Shown: positions 36,396-45,106, numbered from the stretch's first letter. The stretch is DNA of 64,000 bases from Gammaproteobacteria bacterium (GCA_013697705.1 JACCWJ010000002.1:62001-126000), one strand, 5' to 3'. The notes: generated by a model from the letters alone, not told the origin. Program-made: numbers and translations.

Positions 36396-37310
36396 ATGCA
36401 CAAGTATAAAGAAGAAATGCTTCCTCTAGAGCTGCAGGATGAAGGTGAAACGCTTCCGCAGAATGAAAATGAAATGCTTCCTCCAGAGGTGCTCTATTAC
36501 ATTTTAAGTTTTTTAAAGAAGCCAGAGATTCTATTAGCTAGGAGCGTAAACAGAACTTGGTATCATCTTATACAAGAGAGCCCTGTTTTATTTGTCCCTC
36601 TAGTTGATGGACATATTAAAAATATTTTAAAAAGAAGATGTCCTGATAAAGAAATACCTGACTATCCTCAAGATGCATATACAGTAGCGGCAATCGCGAA
36701 GGCATTAAATTCTTCTCCAAATCCACAAACTTCTCGAGCTCTAATCACAGTTAAAAACCAACTATCGCCACACAATTTATTGAATATATTACAGCGATCA
36801 GGAGAATCTTTTTGGGATGCCTTTTCACCTCACTATGATGGACAGCCTATTTTTGGACGACCTTCACTCACTAAAGTAGCACTTGCGTTTTTAGGAGTCT
36901 GTTGGTTTCTGGGAACAGTGGGAACAATGGCTTATTTATTCGCTGATGGACAAATGAGTTATCGCGAGGCTTTACAAGGAACCGCTTCTAGAATGGCGAC
37001 TTCCTTTTACAACACGCATAAGTACACTGCGGTCCTAACATTATTATTCTGGTTTAGTTATAAATTATATTCCAAATATTTAGAGTCTAACGCTATAGAT
37101 CAAGAGCAGGTGCTTGATCAAGTAGCTCAGGCTCGAGAAGTTTCTATTAATGTTGACACCTTTTTCGTTTCCGCTCCGGCTACATTATTAAGCATGAGCT
37201 GGAAGCGTGAGAACGTATTGGATTCTCAAATCATGAAAATTCCTTCGGCTGATTTGGAGAATAACGATGATCATCAAGAGAATAATCATTGGCAAAAAAA
37301 GATTAATTAG
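36396..37310 (+). CDS. F-box-like domain membrane protein, candidate effector
   Basis: This 304-residue protein has a eukaryotic-type F-box near its N-terminus (about residues 27-62, 'LPPEVLYYILSFLKKPEILL' then 'RSVNRTWYHLIQES'). That is the motif which binds SKP1 in SCF ubiquitin ligases. Two hydrophobic segments follow (about 160-182 and 209-226), so it is probably a membrane protein with the F-box on one face. The N-terminus repeats itself: 'EEMLPLEL' (6-13) resembles 'NEMLPPEV' (25-32) at DNA level too. F-box proteins are rare in bacteria outside intracellular or symbiotic groups, and known Legionella examples are translocated. Secretion and SKP1 binding here are inferred. Confidence 0.75.
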   Translation: MHKYKEEMLPLELQDEGETLPQNENEMLPPEVLYYILSFLKKPEILLARSVNRTWYHLIQESPVLFVPLVDGHIKNILKRRCPDKEIPDYPQDAYTVAAIAKALNSSPNPQTSRALITVKNQLSPHNLLNILQRSGESFWDAFSPHYDGQPIFGRPSLTKVALAFLGVCWFLGTVGTMAYLFADGQMSYREALQGTASRMATSFYNTHKYTAVLTLLFWFSYKLYSKYLESNAIDQEQVLDQVAQAREVSINVDTFFVSAPATLLSMSWKRENVLDSQIMKIPSADLENNDDHQENNHWQKKIN

Positions 37311-37342
37311 GGCAGGGCTTTCCTTTCTTTAAAGATTTCTTT

Positions 37343-38259
37343 ATGGCAATTTTCAAAAGCTTACTTTTATTTGCAGCGACACTGACGTTAGCAGTATCTC
37401 CCACATACTCAGCGTCCAAAATTTTACCTAATGGTACGAGTAATCATTTTGCTAAAGTTAATGGTATTAGACTTCATTATATTGAAATGGGAAAAGGTCC
37501 TTTAGTTATTTTGTTGCATGGGTGGCCAGAAACTTCATTCGCATGGAACAAAACGATGGGTGTGTTATCCAACAAATACAGAGTTGTTGCTCCAGATTTG
37601 CGAGGGCTCGGTCTCTCTGAACGCACACAAAATGGGTACGATAAAAAAACAATTGCTACCGATATCAAGGCTCTTATTGAATATTTGGGAGAAAAACAAG
37701 CGTATATCATTGGCCACGATATGGGCGGAAAAGCAGCTTACGTAATGGCATATCTTTATCCTCAATCTGTAACAAAACTTGTGTTAGTCGACTGTCTTAT
37801 CCCTGGAACAGAAAATGCTGATGCTCTTCATAATGGTGCATGGCATTACGGATTTCATATGACACCTGAAATACCCGAAATGCTAACGCGAGGACGTGAA
37901 AAAGAATACATTCGCGCCCAAATTAAAGCCTGGTCATTATTAGCGACACTGCCATTGATGAATATGCAAGACAATATTCAACAAAAGGAGGCATGACTGC
38001 TGGGTTCAATTATTACCGTGCACTCAAAGAAGATGCAGCACTCGTTAGAACTTTCCACAGCAGAAAATTGTCAATGCCTGTCTTAACAATTAGTGGTCGC
38101 CATAGCGTTGGAGATAAATTGCCAAAAGCCTTAGAGAATGAAACAACCTCTCTAAAAAGTATAATTGTTGAAGATAGTGGTCATTTTGTGGCTGAAGAAG
38201 CTCCAGAGATATTCAATTCTTCAGTAATTAAATTTCTAGAAAATGAAAATAACACATAA
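37343..38259 (+). pseudogene. Secreted alpha/beta hydrolase (epoxide hydrolase-like), split by a frameshift
   Basis: Two overlapping frames together make one hydrolase. The first (37343-37996) has a signal peptide ending about 'SPTYSASK', the oxyanion motif 'HGWPETSFAWNK' and the nucleophile Asp in 'IGHDMGGKAAY'. It then loses homology at about 37933 and stops. The second frame (37993-38259) begins 'MTAGFNYYRALKEDA' and has the acid in 'GRHSVGDKL' and the His in 'VEDSGHFVAEEAP'. Reading the second frame upstream of its ATG restores the expected sequence 'ISDTAIDEYARQYSTKGG' back to about 37936. The break is therefore a real reading-frame change at about 37931-37936, probably with loss of a few codons. 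Either the gene is broken or two coupled fragments are made, because ATGA overlaps the stop and AAAGGAGG precedes it. An assembly error is the alternative. Confidence 0.8.
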
Positions 38260-38360
38260 ATTGTGTAGGTTTTGAAATTGTATATAGCGAACAATTCAGC
38301 ACTTCAACTAGGTGGGGCTAATTTATCAGAAGAACCAATAAAAGCCCCCTTATCATATAG

Positions 38361-38384
38361 TTCCAGTAAGAAAAATTACTGGAA
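38361..38384. repeat. Perfect 9-bp-stem hairpin
   Basis: TTCCAGTAA and TTACTGGAA are separated by 6 bp (GAAAAA). It lies in the 231-bp gap between the broken hydrolase and the convergent unknown gene. No T-run follows on either strand, so it is a weak terminator candidate. Confidence 0.5.
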
Positions 38385-38490
38385 ATAGCAGAGGATGGGT
38401 CTTGTGTGACAGTCGCTTCAGGTTGACCGCCCTCTACTCCACCCGTAAATACTCTTTTGTGGCCGCAGCTATTTCTATAAAGGCGTCAAA

Positions 38491-39780
38491 TTAATTATGA
38501 AGCATGCTTCTGTTGTTTGTAACACACTCTAATAGATCAATTCCTATAGGACCAAAAAGCGGATGCTTGACTAAATCCTCAATATCAAGCTGATAGTTAT
38601 CTTTAATTAATTCCCGATCAGCATAGATTGCTGTAAAAATGTCTTGTGTATTCTTGCCCATTCCTTTATTGATACCTAACGCATTTGTTTTGAAACATTC
38701 AATAAACCATTTATCAGGATCAACATTTTTATTAGGTTCGCCCCTCATGAGCTGGGTCACTTGATCCATTAGTGCAAACAAGCCCATATACTCCGAATCG
38801 CCACTTGTAACCTGATTGATATCAATGTTTAGATGTTGCATCACTTTGGGCAGTAAATATTCAAATATAAATTGATGTTGGTTCTTACGCACAAAGTTTG
38901 CTAAATAGAGATGCCCTGCAATATCGTGCAATAAAGAAACTACCGGACCACTTCGATAATTATGAATGGTGGGTGGATTAGAAGCCACATAAGGTGAATA
39001 TAAGCTAACCGGCTGCAGACCTTGCTGTTTCAATTTGAATGAAGTATCAAAACCAATGCTGCCGAAAAAAGGTGCGCATCTTAATCCATTGTCAGGATTT
39101 AAAGTAGAAGTTAAAATATTCAACAAAGACGCAGATGGAAAATAATAAAACGCACTATCCTCAGCAATAAGTGAGGTATCACTAGCAAAGCCATTCATCA
39201 AAAACAGTACTTGGTCTGGTGGAGTAAATTCATTTATTTTAAATTCAGCAAACTTTTTTATTTTAATCACAAGCTGGCCTAAATCATTCAACTGCTCTAT
39301 ATCATTGTTGAATTTTGCTTCGTTTACATGGGTATTAAAATGTCTGGCAAAATGTATATTTAATCGTCTAATAAATACTTCTCTCACCTCGTTATCATTA
39401 ACAGACACCGCTGCGACCTCTGCATCTCTTTTTACATCGAGGTCTTCATCCCTCAAAAACTGTTTATTTGTGAACTGCATTAATGCGATTAGAAAAATAT
39501 TCACAGTAAAAAAATCATCGAAAGCAATTTCTTTTTTAGAGAATAAATAAATCAAATATAATTGGCATTCAGGATCGGAAAATAATGGATCTGTTAAATT
39601 AACTGCACTAATCTTTTCTTTTAAGGAATTTATTTTTATTTGATATTGGGGAGAGGACTCATATTCGATCAATTTTGCTGGGATTATTTTATTCTTTTTA
39701 ACGAATTGCATTACCGAATCATAGTCATGGGTATAACGAATATGACTAGTTAATTTCTTATTTTCTACTGGCTTAAACAT
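38491..39780 (-). CDS. Unknown protein with HDxxGH motif, candidate effector
   Basis: I do not recognise this 429-residue protein. It has no signal peptide or transmembrane segment. The best visible motif is 'SLLHDIAGHLYLANF' (H285, D286, H290), a His-Asp-x-x-x-His arrangement that could bind a metal ion. It is preceded by a Ser/Pro-rich 'SLYSPYVASNPPTIHNYRSG'. The N-terminal 200 residues are charged and helical. It lies in the accessory patch with the F-box gene and next to a dispersed repeat. Its promoter region has a partly conserved PmrA-like geometry (39866-39897). Function cannot be assigned. Confidence 0.75.
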   Translation of the reverse strand: MFKPVENKKLTSHIRYTHDYDSVMQFVKKNKIIPAKLIEYESSPQYQIKINSLKEKISAVNLTDPLFSDPECQLYLIYLFSKKEIAFDDFFTVNIFLIALMQFTNKQFLRDEDLDVKRDAEVAAVSVNDNEVREVFIRRLNIHFARHFNTHVNEAKFNNDIEQLNDLGQLVIKIKKFAEFKINEFTPPDQVLFLMNGFASDTSLIAEDSAFYYFPSASLLNILTSTLNPDNGLRCAPFFGSIGFDTSFKLKQQGLQPVSLYSPYVASNPPTIHNYRSGPVVSLLHDIAGHLYLANFVRKNQHQFIFEYLLPKVMQHLNIDINQVTSGDSEYMGLFALMDQVTQLMRGEPNKNVDPDKWFIECFKTNALGINKGMGKNTQDIFTAIYADRELIKDNYQLDIEDLVKHPLFGPIGIDLLECVTNNRSMLHN

Positions 39781-39865
39781 GGAATCTCTTTACAAATAGT
39801 AGGTTATATGAAAAATGGAGACTGTATCTATCACTGAACGATGGCACAAATTTTGTCATGTCCAA

Positions 39866-39897
39866 AGAATATGATTACTTTACCTCAATAAACTTAA
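39866..39897 (-). promoter_or_regulatory. Degenerate PmrA-like element
   Basis: The minus strand reads TTAA (39897-39894), 7 bp, GAGG in place of the second TTAA, 11 bp, then TATTCT (39871-39866). The spacing matches the three intact elements but one half-site is lost. It could be a decayed site or chance. Confidence 0.25.
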
Positions 39898-39907
39898 AGA
39901 ACTCTTA

Positions 39908-39996
39908 TGAGGCTTGAATTTCCCTGGATTTCGCTACGCTACATCCAGGCTACTTTGAGGGTATTGTAGCCTTGATGACACGAAGTAGAATCAAGG
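39908..39996. repeat. Chimeric copy of the dispersed palindromic repeat
   Basis: The left 52 bp (39908-39959) are identical to 24237-24288. The right arm (39966-39996) instead begins GTAGCCTTGATG and ends AATCAAGG, resembling the arm type at 26620-26650. The two arms therefore pair only imperfectly, as if two subtypes had recombined. Confidence 0.75.
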
Positions 39997-40045
39997 ACTT
40001 ATTCAGTTAAGAGGAGTTAAATGTACGTTGCCCCCAGGTTGACCG

Positions 40046-40567
40046 CTAAGAGCGCGAAAGTGAGGGGAATTCTTCGTAGAGTATGCGAGTGTCTCCATCC
40101 GTCAGTAAAACTTCATGATTGCCTTTTGGTGTTAGATGACGGGCAAGAATAGCGTGGATTCCAGCGTCATTCAGTGGTCTTACTTGGTAAGTGGCGCCAT
40201 TATCACTATAAATTACAATATATAAATAACCCCATATTGGTTCCTGACTATCGATTTCACCATCATGATTATTGTCATAATACATGATGTCGAAGGGCTT
40301 AGAGTAATAGCTACTTAATTCTGGATGTGCGGGGATAAATTCATTAACAAAATTATTTTCATCGAGAACGAGTAATATATCATTGCCCTTAGCCACACTT
40401 TTAATGCTGAAATCATGGCTAGCATCCATATCTATGACGCCCAATAATTTTAGATTCGAGGGCAAAGGAGACAGTAAGATAGTTGGGTTAACCCACCGAT
40501 ATAAAGAACTTAGAGCAAGAATAACGATAAGAGCACCAATTGTGAGCACCAACGCTCGCATTTTCAC
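40046..40567 (-). CDS. Membrane-anchored EF-hand-like protein in the Mla-type operon
   Basis: This 173-residue protein has an N-terminal hydrophobic helix (about residues 5-22) that would anchor it or export it to the periplasm. A textbook 12-residue EF-hand loop follows, DNNHDGEIDSQE (98-109), with ligands at D98, N100, D102, D106 and E109 and Ile at position 8. No second intact EF-hand is seen. The start overlaps the upstream lipoprotein stop as ATGA (40564-40567), so it is translationally coupled to the lipid-transport operon. I do not know a named family for it. Calcium binding is inferred from the loop. Confidence 0.75.
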   Translation of the reverse strand: MKMRALVLTIGALIVILALSSLYRWVNPTILLSPLPSNLKLLGVIDMDASHDFSIKSVAKGNDILLVLDENNFVNEFIPAHPELSSYYSKPFDIMYYDNNHDGEIDSQEPIWGYLYIVIYSDNGATYQVRPLNDAGIHAILARHLTPKGNHEVLLTDGDTRILYEEFPSLSRS

Positions 40568-41205
40568 ATCCTTGAGATATTTCTATAAAAACGTTTAGGA
40601 ATAGGAATTGAAGGATGACTTTGTATAGAGCAAATTACAAAATCGGCCACTTGGGACAGCAGAATGCGTGTGGCCTTATTTGCAGCAAGAACCCCACCAT
40701 AAGGATTATTTTGGGGAGCAATCACGACTACTTCAAACACTCTCTCAGCAATGGCTTGATGACAGTTATTGTCGACTAAAACCGCGTGCATAATCATGCG
40801 CACCTTACTTGGACAGCAAAAAAATTCATGCTGCAGCTTTATGAGTCGAGTATCTAATCTAAATTGCGATTCGCCAGTAAAGGGGGCATTAACCACTGCT
40901 TTGAAAAAACAAGTATTACGCATGCTTTGAGAAATTAATGTGGTGAGCATTTCATTAGGAGGCGCAACCCAACGATTTCGACTGTACGCTTTAAGTTGAT
41001 ACGGGCACTGTAAATAAATTATTTGATCCGTATCATAACCTGGCTGGGCGGTAGGTTCTGCAACGAATAATGTGTAGCAGGAATTACACGCATGAGGGTT
41101 AATACATATACTATTAAGTGCATATCTATTATTGTTAACGTTAACTGCACAGCCCTGGAGTAAAAACAATAAGAAAAAAATGAACCACCCTGCTCTTCCC
41201 TTCAT
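40564..41205 (-). CDS. ABC-transport auxiliary lipoprotein (PqiC-like) of the Mla-type operon
   Basis: This lipoprotein has 213 residues from ATG 41205. The start is chosen because AGGAGA lies 7 bp upstream and the lipoprotein signal 'WFIFFLLFLLQGC' then begins near residue 7. The frame opens further upstream inside mlaD but without a ribosome-binding site. The mature part has several cysteines and 'VAPPNEMLTTLISQSMRNTC', a pattern seen in the auxiliary lipoproteins that accompany MCE transporters. It would sit in the outer membrane or periplasm and help pass lipid between membranes. It starts 1 bp after the mlaD stop. Confidence 0.8.
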   Translation of the reverse strand: MKGRAGWFIFFLLFLLQGCAVNVNNNRYALNSICINPHACNSCYTLFVAEPTAQPGYDTDQIIYLQCPYQLKAYSRNRWVAPPNEMLTTLISQSMRNTCFFKAVVNAPFTGESQFRLDTRLIKLQHEFFCCPSKVRMIMHAVLVDNNCHQAIAERVFEVVVIAPQNNPYGGVLAANKATRILLSQVADFVICSIQSHPSIPIPKRFYRNISRM

Positions 41206-41206
41206 A

Positions 41207-42064
41207 TTATTCTCCTGGACCAGGCGGAAGTGGTTGAGTACCTCGGACAATCACCGAAGGATTTTGTTTCATTTGTGAGGTAATGCCTTTGACATTGTTG
41301 AGCGTTTTCTTTAATGAATTTGCTGCTTGATAAACTTCAGGCAGAGTTTGTTCTGTTAAGCTTCTAAGGGCGACATCAAAATTTCTAATGGATCCTTCGC
41401 TGCTTTGGAGTGTCGCTTTAACTTGATCACTTGCAGCAGTGAGACTAACCGTGGCGCCTCTAATTTTGAGCATAGCATCGGGAAATTGACTACTAGCGAG
41501 CGATGTTTTTTCTAAAATATTTTGTATTGAGGCTAATGCTTTGGGATTAAACACCTGTTGAAAAGTAGCACTAATACCTTTAAAGCCTTCACTCATTCCC
41601 CTTAAACCCGTGGTGACTTCGCGCAGTGCTTCATTAAGTTGCACTAGCAATGAAGCTTCAGAAGGGATTACGGGATAAGGCTCAGAAGGAGCTTTTTCTA
41701 AAGGAGCTGCATTCGGGGTCTTAGCCTTTAGCCCCACATAAGTACCGCCAGTAATACCTTGAGACATTAAAGTAGCTGTGGTGCTTTGAGTGATAGGTGT
41801 GTTTTCGTCTATTTTAACGAGCAATTTGACTTCTTGAGGGTCCTTAGGGTCAATCTGAATAGTGTCGACATACCCGACATCCACTCCGTTGAATTTCACC
41901 GGCGCTTTATTGGTCAATCCTGCCACCGATTCTTTCATATAAATCAGATAAAGATTGTATTTCTTAGAATGTTCCGTCGATAACCAAAAAACAATCACAG
42001 CCAAGACCATCGATAATACGACGACGAATATTCCTACTGCAGTGTAATTGACTTTTGGATCCAA
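41207..42064 (-). CDS. mlaD: MCE-domain lipid-transport substrate-binding protein
   Basis: This 285-residue protein is anchored by one N-terminal helix ('YTAVGIFVVVLSMVLAVIVFW'). The MCE domain (about residues 38-118) includes 'VAGLTNKAPVKFNGVDVGYV' and 'TLMSQGITGGTYVGLK'. A long helical C-terminal tail with a Pro-rich end follows, longer than E. coli MlaD (183 residues). It forms the periplasmic ring of the transporter and binds phospholipid. It lies 3 bp after mlaF. Confidence 0.9.
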   Translation of the reverse strand: MDPKVNYTAVGIFVVVLSMVLAVIVFWLSTEHSKKYNLYLIYMKESVAGLTNKAPVKFNGVDVGYVDTIQIDPKDPQEVKLLVKIDENTPITQSTTATLMSQGITGGTYVGLKAKTPNAAPLEKAPSEPYPVIPSEASLLVQLNEALREVTTGLRGMSEGFKGISATFQQVFNPKALASIQNILEKTSLASSQFPDAMLKIRGATVSLTAASDQVKATLQSSEGSIRNFDVALRSLTEQTLPEVYQAANSLKKTLNNVKGITSQMKQNPSVIVRGTQPLPPGPGE

Positions 42065-42067
42065 TGA

Positions 42068-42874
42068 CTACTCCTTTACAGGCTTTGAAGTTTCAGATTC
42101 ATGCGTACGTTCTGCTCTTTGTCCGCTAAAGTATTCTTTAATACTGGGATGACTTTCTTTTACCAGCTTATCGATAGGTAAGGTAGCAAGAATTTGTCCT
42201 TCGCCTAAAAAAGCCACACGATCAGTGACTCTCCATAAAGTATCTAAATCGTGGGTGACTACTATGATAGTCAAATTTAGCGCTTTACGTAAGTCTAAGA
42301 TTAACTGATCTAACGCTTGAGCGCTATGAGGATCAAGGCCAGAACCAGGCTCATCTAATAAAAGTAGTTCTGGGTCTAATGCAATTGCCCGCGCAAGCGC
42401 TGCTCTTTTCGCCATCCCACCGCTTAATTCAGACGGATATTTATTGCCCGCATCCAGAGGTAAGCCTGCCAACGCTATTTTAAGATAGGCAATTTCTTTT
42501 TGTAACGTTAGAGGTAGATCTGTTTGAGTGCGCAGTGGAAACAACACATTTTCAAGAACAGTAAGCGAGCTAAATAAGGCATTTTGTTGGAACATAACTC
42601 CCCAACGTCGCTGAATGTCGATCGCCTTTTTTTCAGTAATGCGTGTGATGTCTTTACCAAAAATTCTAATAGAGCCTTTACTTACGTTATCGAGCATTAA
42701 GATACTTCTAAGTAACGTGGTTTTACCGCAACCGCTCTGCCCCACTATGCCAAAAATCTCATCCTTATAAATATCGACATTGATATCTTTCAGAATATCT
42801 TGGTGGTTTACTCTTAACGTGACATCACTTACTTTGATGATTACTTCTTTGTCGTGTTGCGTGGGTTTTATCAT
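42068..42874 (-). CDS. mlaF: Lipid-transport ABC ATPase
   Basis: This 268-residue cytosolic ATPase energises the MCE transporter. It has Walker A 'GIVGQSGCGKTTLLRS', the signature 'PSELSGGMAKRAALARAIA', Walker B 'ELLLLDEPGSGLDP' and the switch His in 'IIVVTHDLDTLW'. The length and the position between permease and MCE protein match MlaF. It starts 9 bp after the permease stop. Confidence 0.92.
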   Translation of the reverse strand: MIKPTQHDKEVIIKVSDVTLRVNHQDILKDINVDIYKDEIFGIVGQSGCGKTTLLRSILMLDNVSKGSIRIFGKDITRITEKKAIDIQRRWGVMFQQNALFSSLTVLENVLFPLRTQTDLPLTLQKEIAYLKIALAGLPLDAGNKYPSELSGGMAKRAALARAIALDPELLLLDEPGSGLDPHSAQALDQLILDLRKALNLTIIVVTHDLDTLWRVTDRVAFLGEGQILATLPIDKLVKESHPSIKEYFSGQRAERTHESETSKPVKE

Positions 42875-42883
42875 AAGCTTCCG

Positions 42884-44020
42884 CTAAATATTTAACTTGC
42901 TGTAGACGATGGAAAAAATAGCGTCTGCAATAATAATTAGAAAGATGGCCTGAACCACGCTTTTGGTGGTTTGAATACCTACACTATCAGCCGTCGTTGA
43001 CACGTTGAGTCCCTGAAAACAACCCACCATTGAAATAATTAATGCAAACACGGGGGCTTTACTTAGTCCGACCAACAATGTGTTTACATCTACTACATCT
43101 CTAAAACGACTTAAAAAATCTCCATATTGGGTGCCAAAAAAAGCCTTGGTCATTATCATGCCACCCATCACTCCAAAAATATCGGCCCAGAGGATTAATA
43201 AAGGAAAGGCGACCAGGGAGGCGACGACACGGGGAATAACGAGAATGTCAAAGGGGGAAAAGCCCATGGTTTTGAGCGCATCGATCTCTTGATTTATTTT
43301 CATCGTTCCGAGCTGTGCTGTAATGGCAGAACTAGTCCTGCCCGCTCCAATTATTGCTGTAATCAAGGGCCCAAATTCTCTTAGTACAGCTTGCCCGAGC
43401 AAGTTGACAATATAGGCATTGGCCCCATAGGTTTCTAATTGAACACCCAATTGATAAGCAAGTACCACTCCTATCAAAAATGACAACAAAGCGATGATGG
43501 GAAGTGCCCGGTAACCCATTTCATTAATGGAATTGAGGAAGGATCGCCACTGCAACTCACTGAAGTGTCGGATGGAATGAAAGAACATTATGGCAAATTG
43601 GCCCAGAAAGGCTAAATATGCATTAATCTGGACTATTTTCTTTATCGTTTCTCTGCCAATGGAGGTAAAAACGCTTTCAGGAGGGGGCGTTTTAGGAATA
43701 TGCGATAAGCTTTCTTCCTTGCCAGCAATTAATTGGAGTAAGGCCTGATGTTCATTGTTAAACCCAACCATGTTAGGAGTAAGCCATTTTTTGCTTATTC
43801 GGTTGATTAATTTTTGTAAGGTGATAGCGCCTGCTGTATCAAGACGACCTAGCTGTGATGCATCTAATGTAAGTTCTCGGCCAGAGATGCGGCGTATTCT
43901 TTTAGATTTTTTCTGTATCAAATTTATATGGTGTTTAGTCCAATCACCTTTAATGTAAAGGTGATTGTCTTCTAATTTTATATCTGCTGGCTTTAGGGGA
44001 TGTATGTACGCCCTATCCAT
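42884..44020 (-). CDS. mlaE: MlaE-type ABC permease fused to an N-terminal STAS domain
   Basis: This permease has 378 residues from ATG 44020, chosen because GAGGAG lies 8 bp upstream. The apparent upstream GTG start would overlap the Shine-Dalgarno sequence itself. Residues about 15-115 form a STAS domain ('RELTLDASQLGRLDTAGAIT'), which in E. coli is a separate protein (MlaB). Residues about 130-378 are the permease ('LPIIALLSFLIGVVLAYQLG', 'LREFGPLITAIIGAGRTSSA') with five or so membrane helices. Such STAS-MlaE fusions are known in other proteobacteria. It explains the absence of a separate mlaB gene here. Confidence 0.9.
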   Translation of the reverse strand: MDRAYIHPLKPADIKLEDNHLYIKGDWTKHHINLIQKKSKRIRRISGRELTLDASQLGRLDTAGAITLQKLINRISKKWLTPNMVGFNNEHQALLQLIAGKEESLSHIPKTPPPESVFTSIGRETIKKIVQINAYLAFLGQFAIMFFHSIRHFSELQWRSFLNSINEMGYRALPIIALLSFLIGVVLAYQLGVQLETYGANAYIVNLLGQAVLREFGPLITAIIGAGRTSSAITAQLGTMKINQEIDALKTMGFSPFDILVIPRVVASLVAFPLLILWADIFGVMGGMIMTKAFFGTQYGDFLSRFRDVVDVNTLLVGLSKAPVFALIISMVGCFQGLNVSTTADSVGIQTTKSVVQAIFLIIIADAIFSIVYSKLNI

Positions 44021-44022
44021 GT

Positions 44023-44319
44023 CTACCACTCCTCTCGTGGTGTAGTGACACCCTCTACAAATTGCTTAATCTTTACCCGACCATTAATGAATTGAATAGA
44101 TATCTTGCCGTTTCTATTTTCCCAGTAGGTACTGGTGCCAGTTGAGTCTCCTAAGCTGAGAGTGGCGCTAGTACTGGGTTCACCCAGAATGGCGACAACC
44201 TCTGGATAGGTCATGCCACTTTCGATGAGATCGAAATTTTTTTTATTGATACTTGATGTGCAGGAGACAAGCACTAAGGCAAGGACTAGGGTAACGAGTA
44301 GCTTGGTAATCCTATTCAT
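44023..44319 (-). CDS. Small SmpA/DUF3862-like lipoprotein
   Basis: This 98-residue lipoprotein has the lipobox 'LVLVSC' (C20). The mature domain 'FDLIESGMTYPEVVAILGEP' followed by 'TSTYWENRNGKISIQFINGR' is the small alpha/beta fold shared by SmpA/BamE-like and DUF3862 lipoproteins. It is the first gene of the Mla-type operon, with its stop only 2 bp before the permease start. The role is unknown, but the position suggests an envelope-lipid function. Confidence 0.82.
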   Translation of the reverse strand: MNRITKLLVTLVLALVLVSCTSSINKKNFDLIESGMTYPEVVAILGEPSTSATLSLGDSTGTSTYWENRNGKISIQFINGRVKIKQFVEGVTTPREEW

Positions 44320-44401
44320 AAGTATCCATCTTTAATTAAAAACCCACCCCTTTCTTTCCAGGATGTCAAAAATGAGTGGTGAGAGGGTAATAATATGTGG
44401 G

Positions 44402-45106
44402 TCAGTATACCCAATTTGGCAGTTGCTGTTCTATAGTTTTAAGCTGCTGGCGCAACGCTTTGTAGTCTGGGATTATTCTTGCCACTTCCTTCCAAAAAAG
44501 AGCAGAATGATCAAAAACGATGGTGTGAACGAGTTCATGCACTATGACATACCGAGTTATTTCAAAGGGCAAGAGTAACAATTTACAATTGAGACTAATA
44601 TTTTTAGCTTTAGAACAACTGCCCCAACGAGAAGTTTGATATCTTACTTTTGCAAGATTATAGGGAAGTCCAATTTTTTGACTACATTCTTCGAGCATGG
44701 ATAATAAATGTCGCGTTGCTTTAGTACGTAGCCATTTTTTTAATAAAGGGATGGTTGCCTCAATCGGACCTTTAAGTCGTATTCTTTTTTGTTGCTCATC
44801 ACAACCGATAATTGCACGGCACCCCATTTCTGGCGAGTAGTCAATTGTCCAGGTTTCATTGATACTGCAAAGAAATACTGTTTCTGGCACCGTGATTAAG
44901 TTATTTTTTGACTGTAATAAGTGTAGATGCTTCTGTACCCAATTAAACTTAGAATTTAAAAACTCTATTGCTCTTTTCTGGCTTTCCCTTTTAGGGATAA
45001 CAATAACTAATCCCTTACTTGAAGAAATACGTAGAGAAATCCGTTTACTATTTAAACTCTTTTTAATTGTATAAGGCGGAGGCCAATCAGGCATCAAGCT
45101 TTTCAT
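44402..45106 (-). CDS. YgjP/SprT-like metal-dependent protein (DUF45)
   Basis: This is a 234-residue protein of the YgjP-like DUF45 family. It has a zinc-peptidase-type motif 'VIVHELVHTIVFDHS' (H190, E191, H194, with H200 as a likely further ligand). The preceding 'RYQTSRWGSCSKAKNISLNC' is the family's other signature. Substrates are not established for most members. ATG 45106 is preferred over a TTG two codons upstream. The gene overlaps the ppiB stop by about 20 bp, so the two are probably co-transcribed. Confidence 0.85.
   Translation of the reverse strand: MKSLMPDWPPPYTIKKSLNSKRISLRISSSKGLVIVIPKRESQKRAIEFLNSKFNWVQKHLHLLQSKNNLITVPETVFLCSINETWTIDYSPEMGCRAIIGCDEQQKRIRLKGPIEATIPLLKKWLRTKATRHLLSMLEECSQKIGLPYNLAKVRYQTSRWGSCSKAKNISLNCKLLLLPFEITRYVIVHELVHTIVFDHSALFWKEVARIIPDYKALRQQLKTIEQQLPNWVY

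Noticed and set aside
38420-40050. Short repeated segment AGGTTGACCGC near 38430 and 40037
   Set aside because: Only 11 bp are shared and no extension or symmetry was found. Probably chance or remnants of an old repeat.
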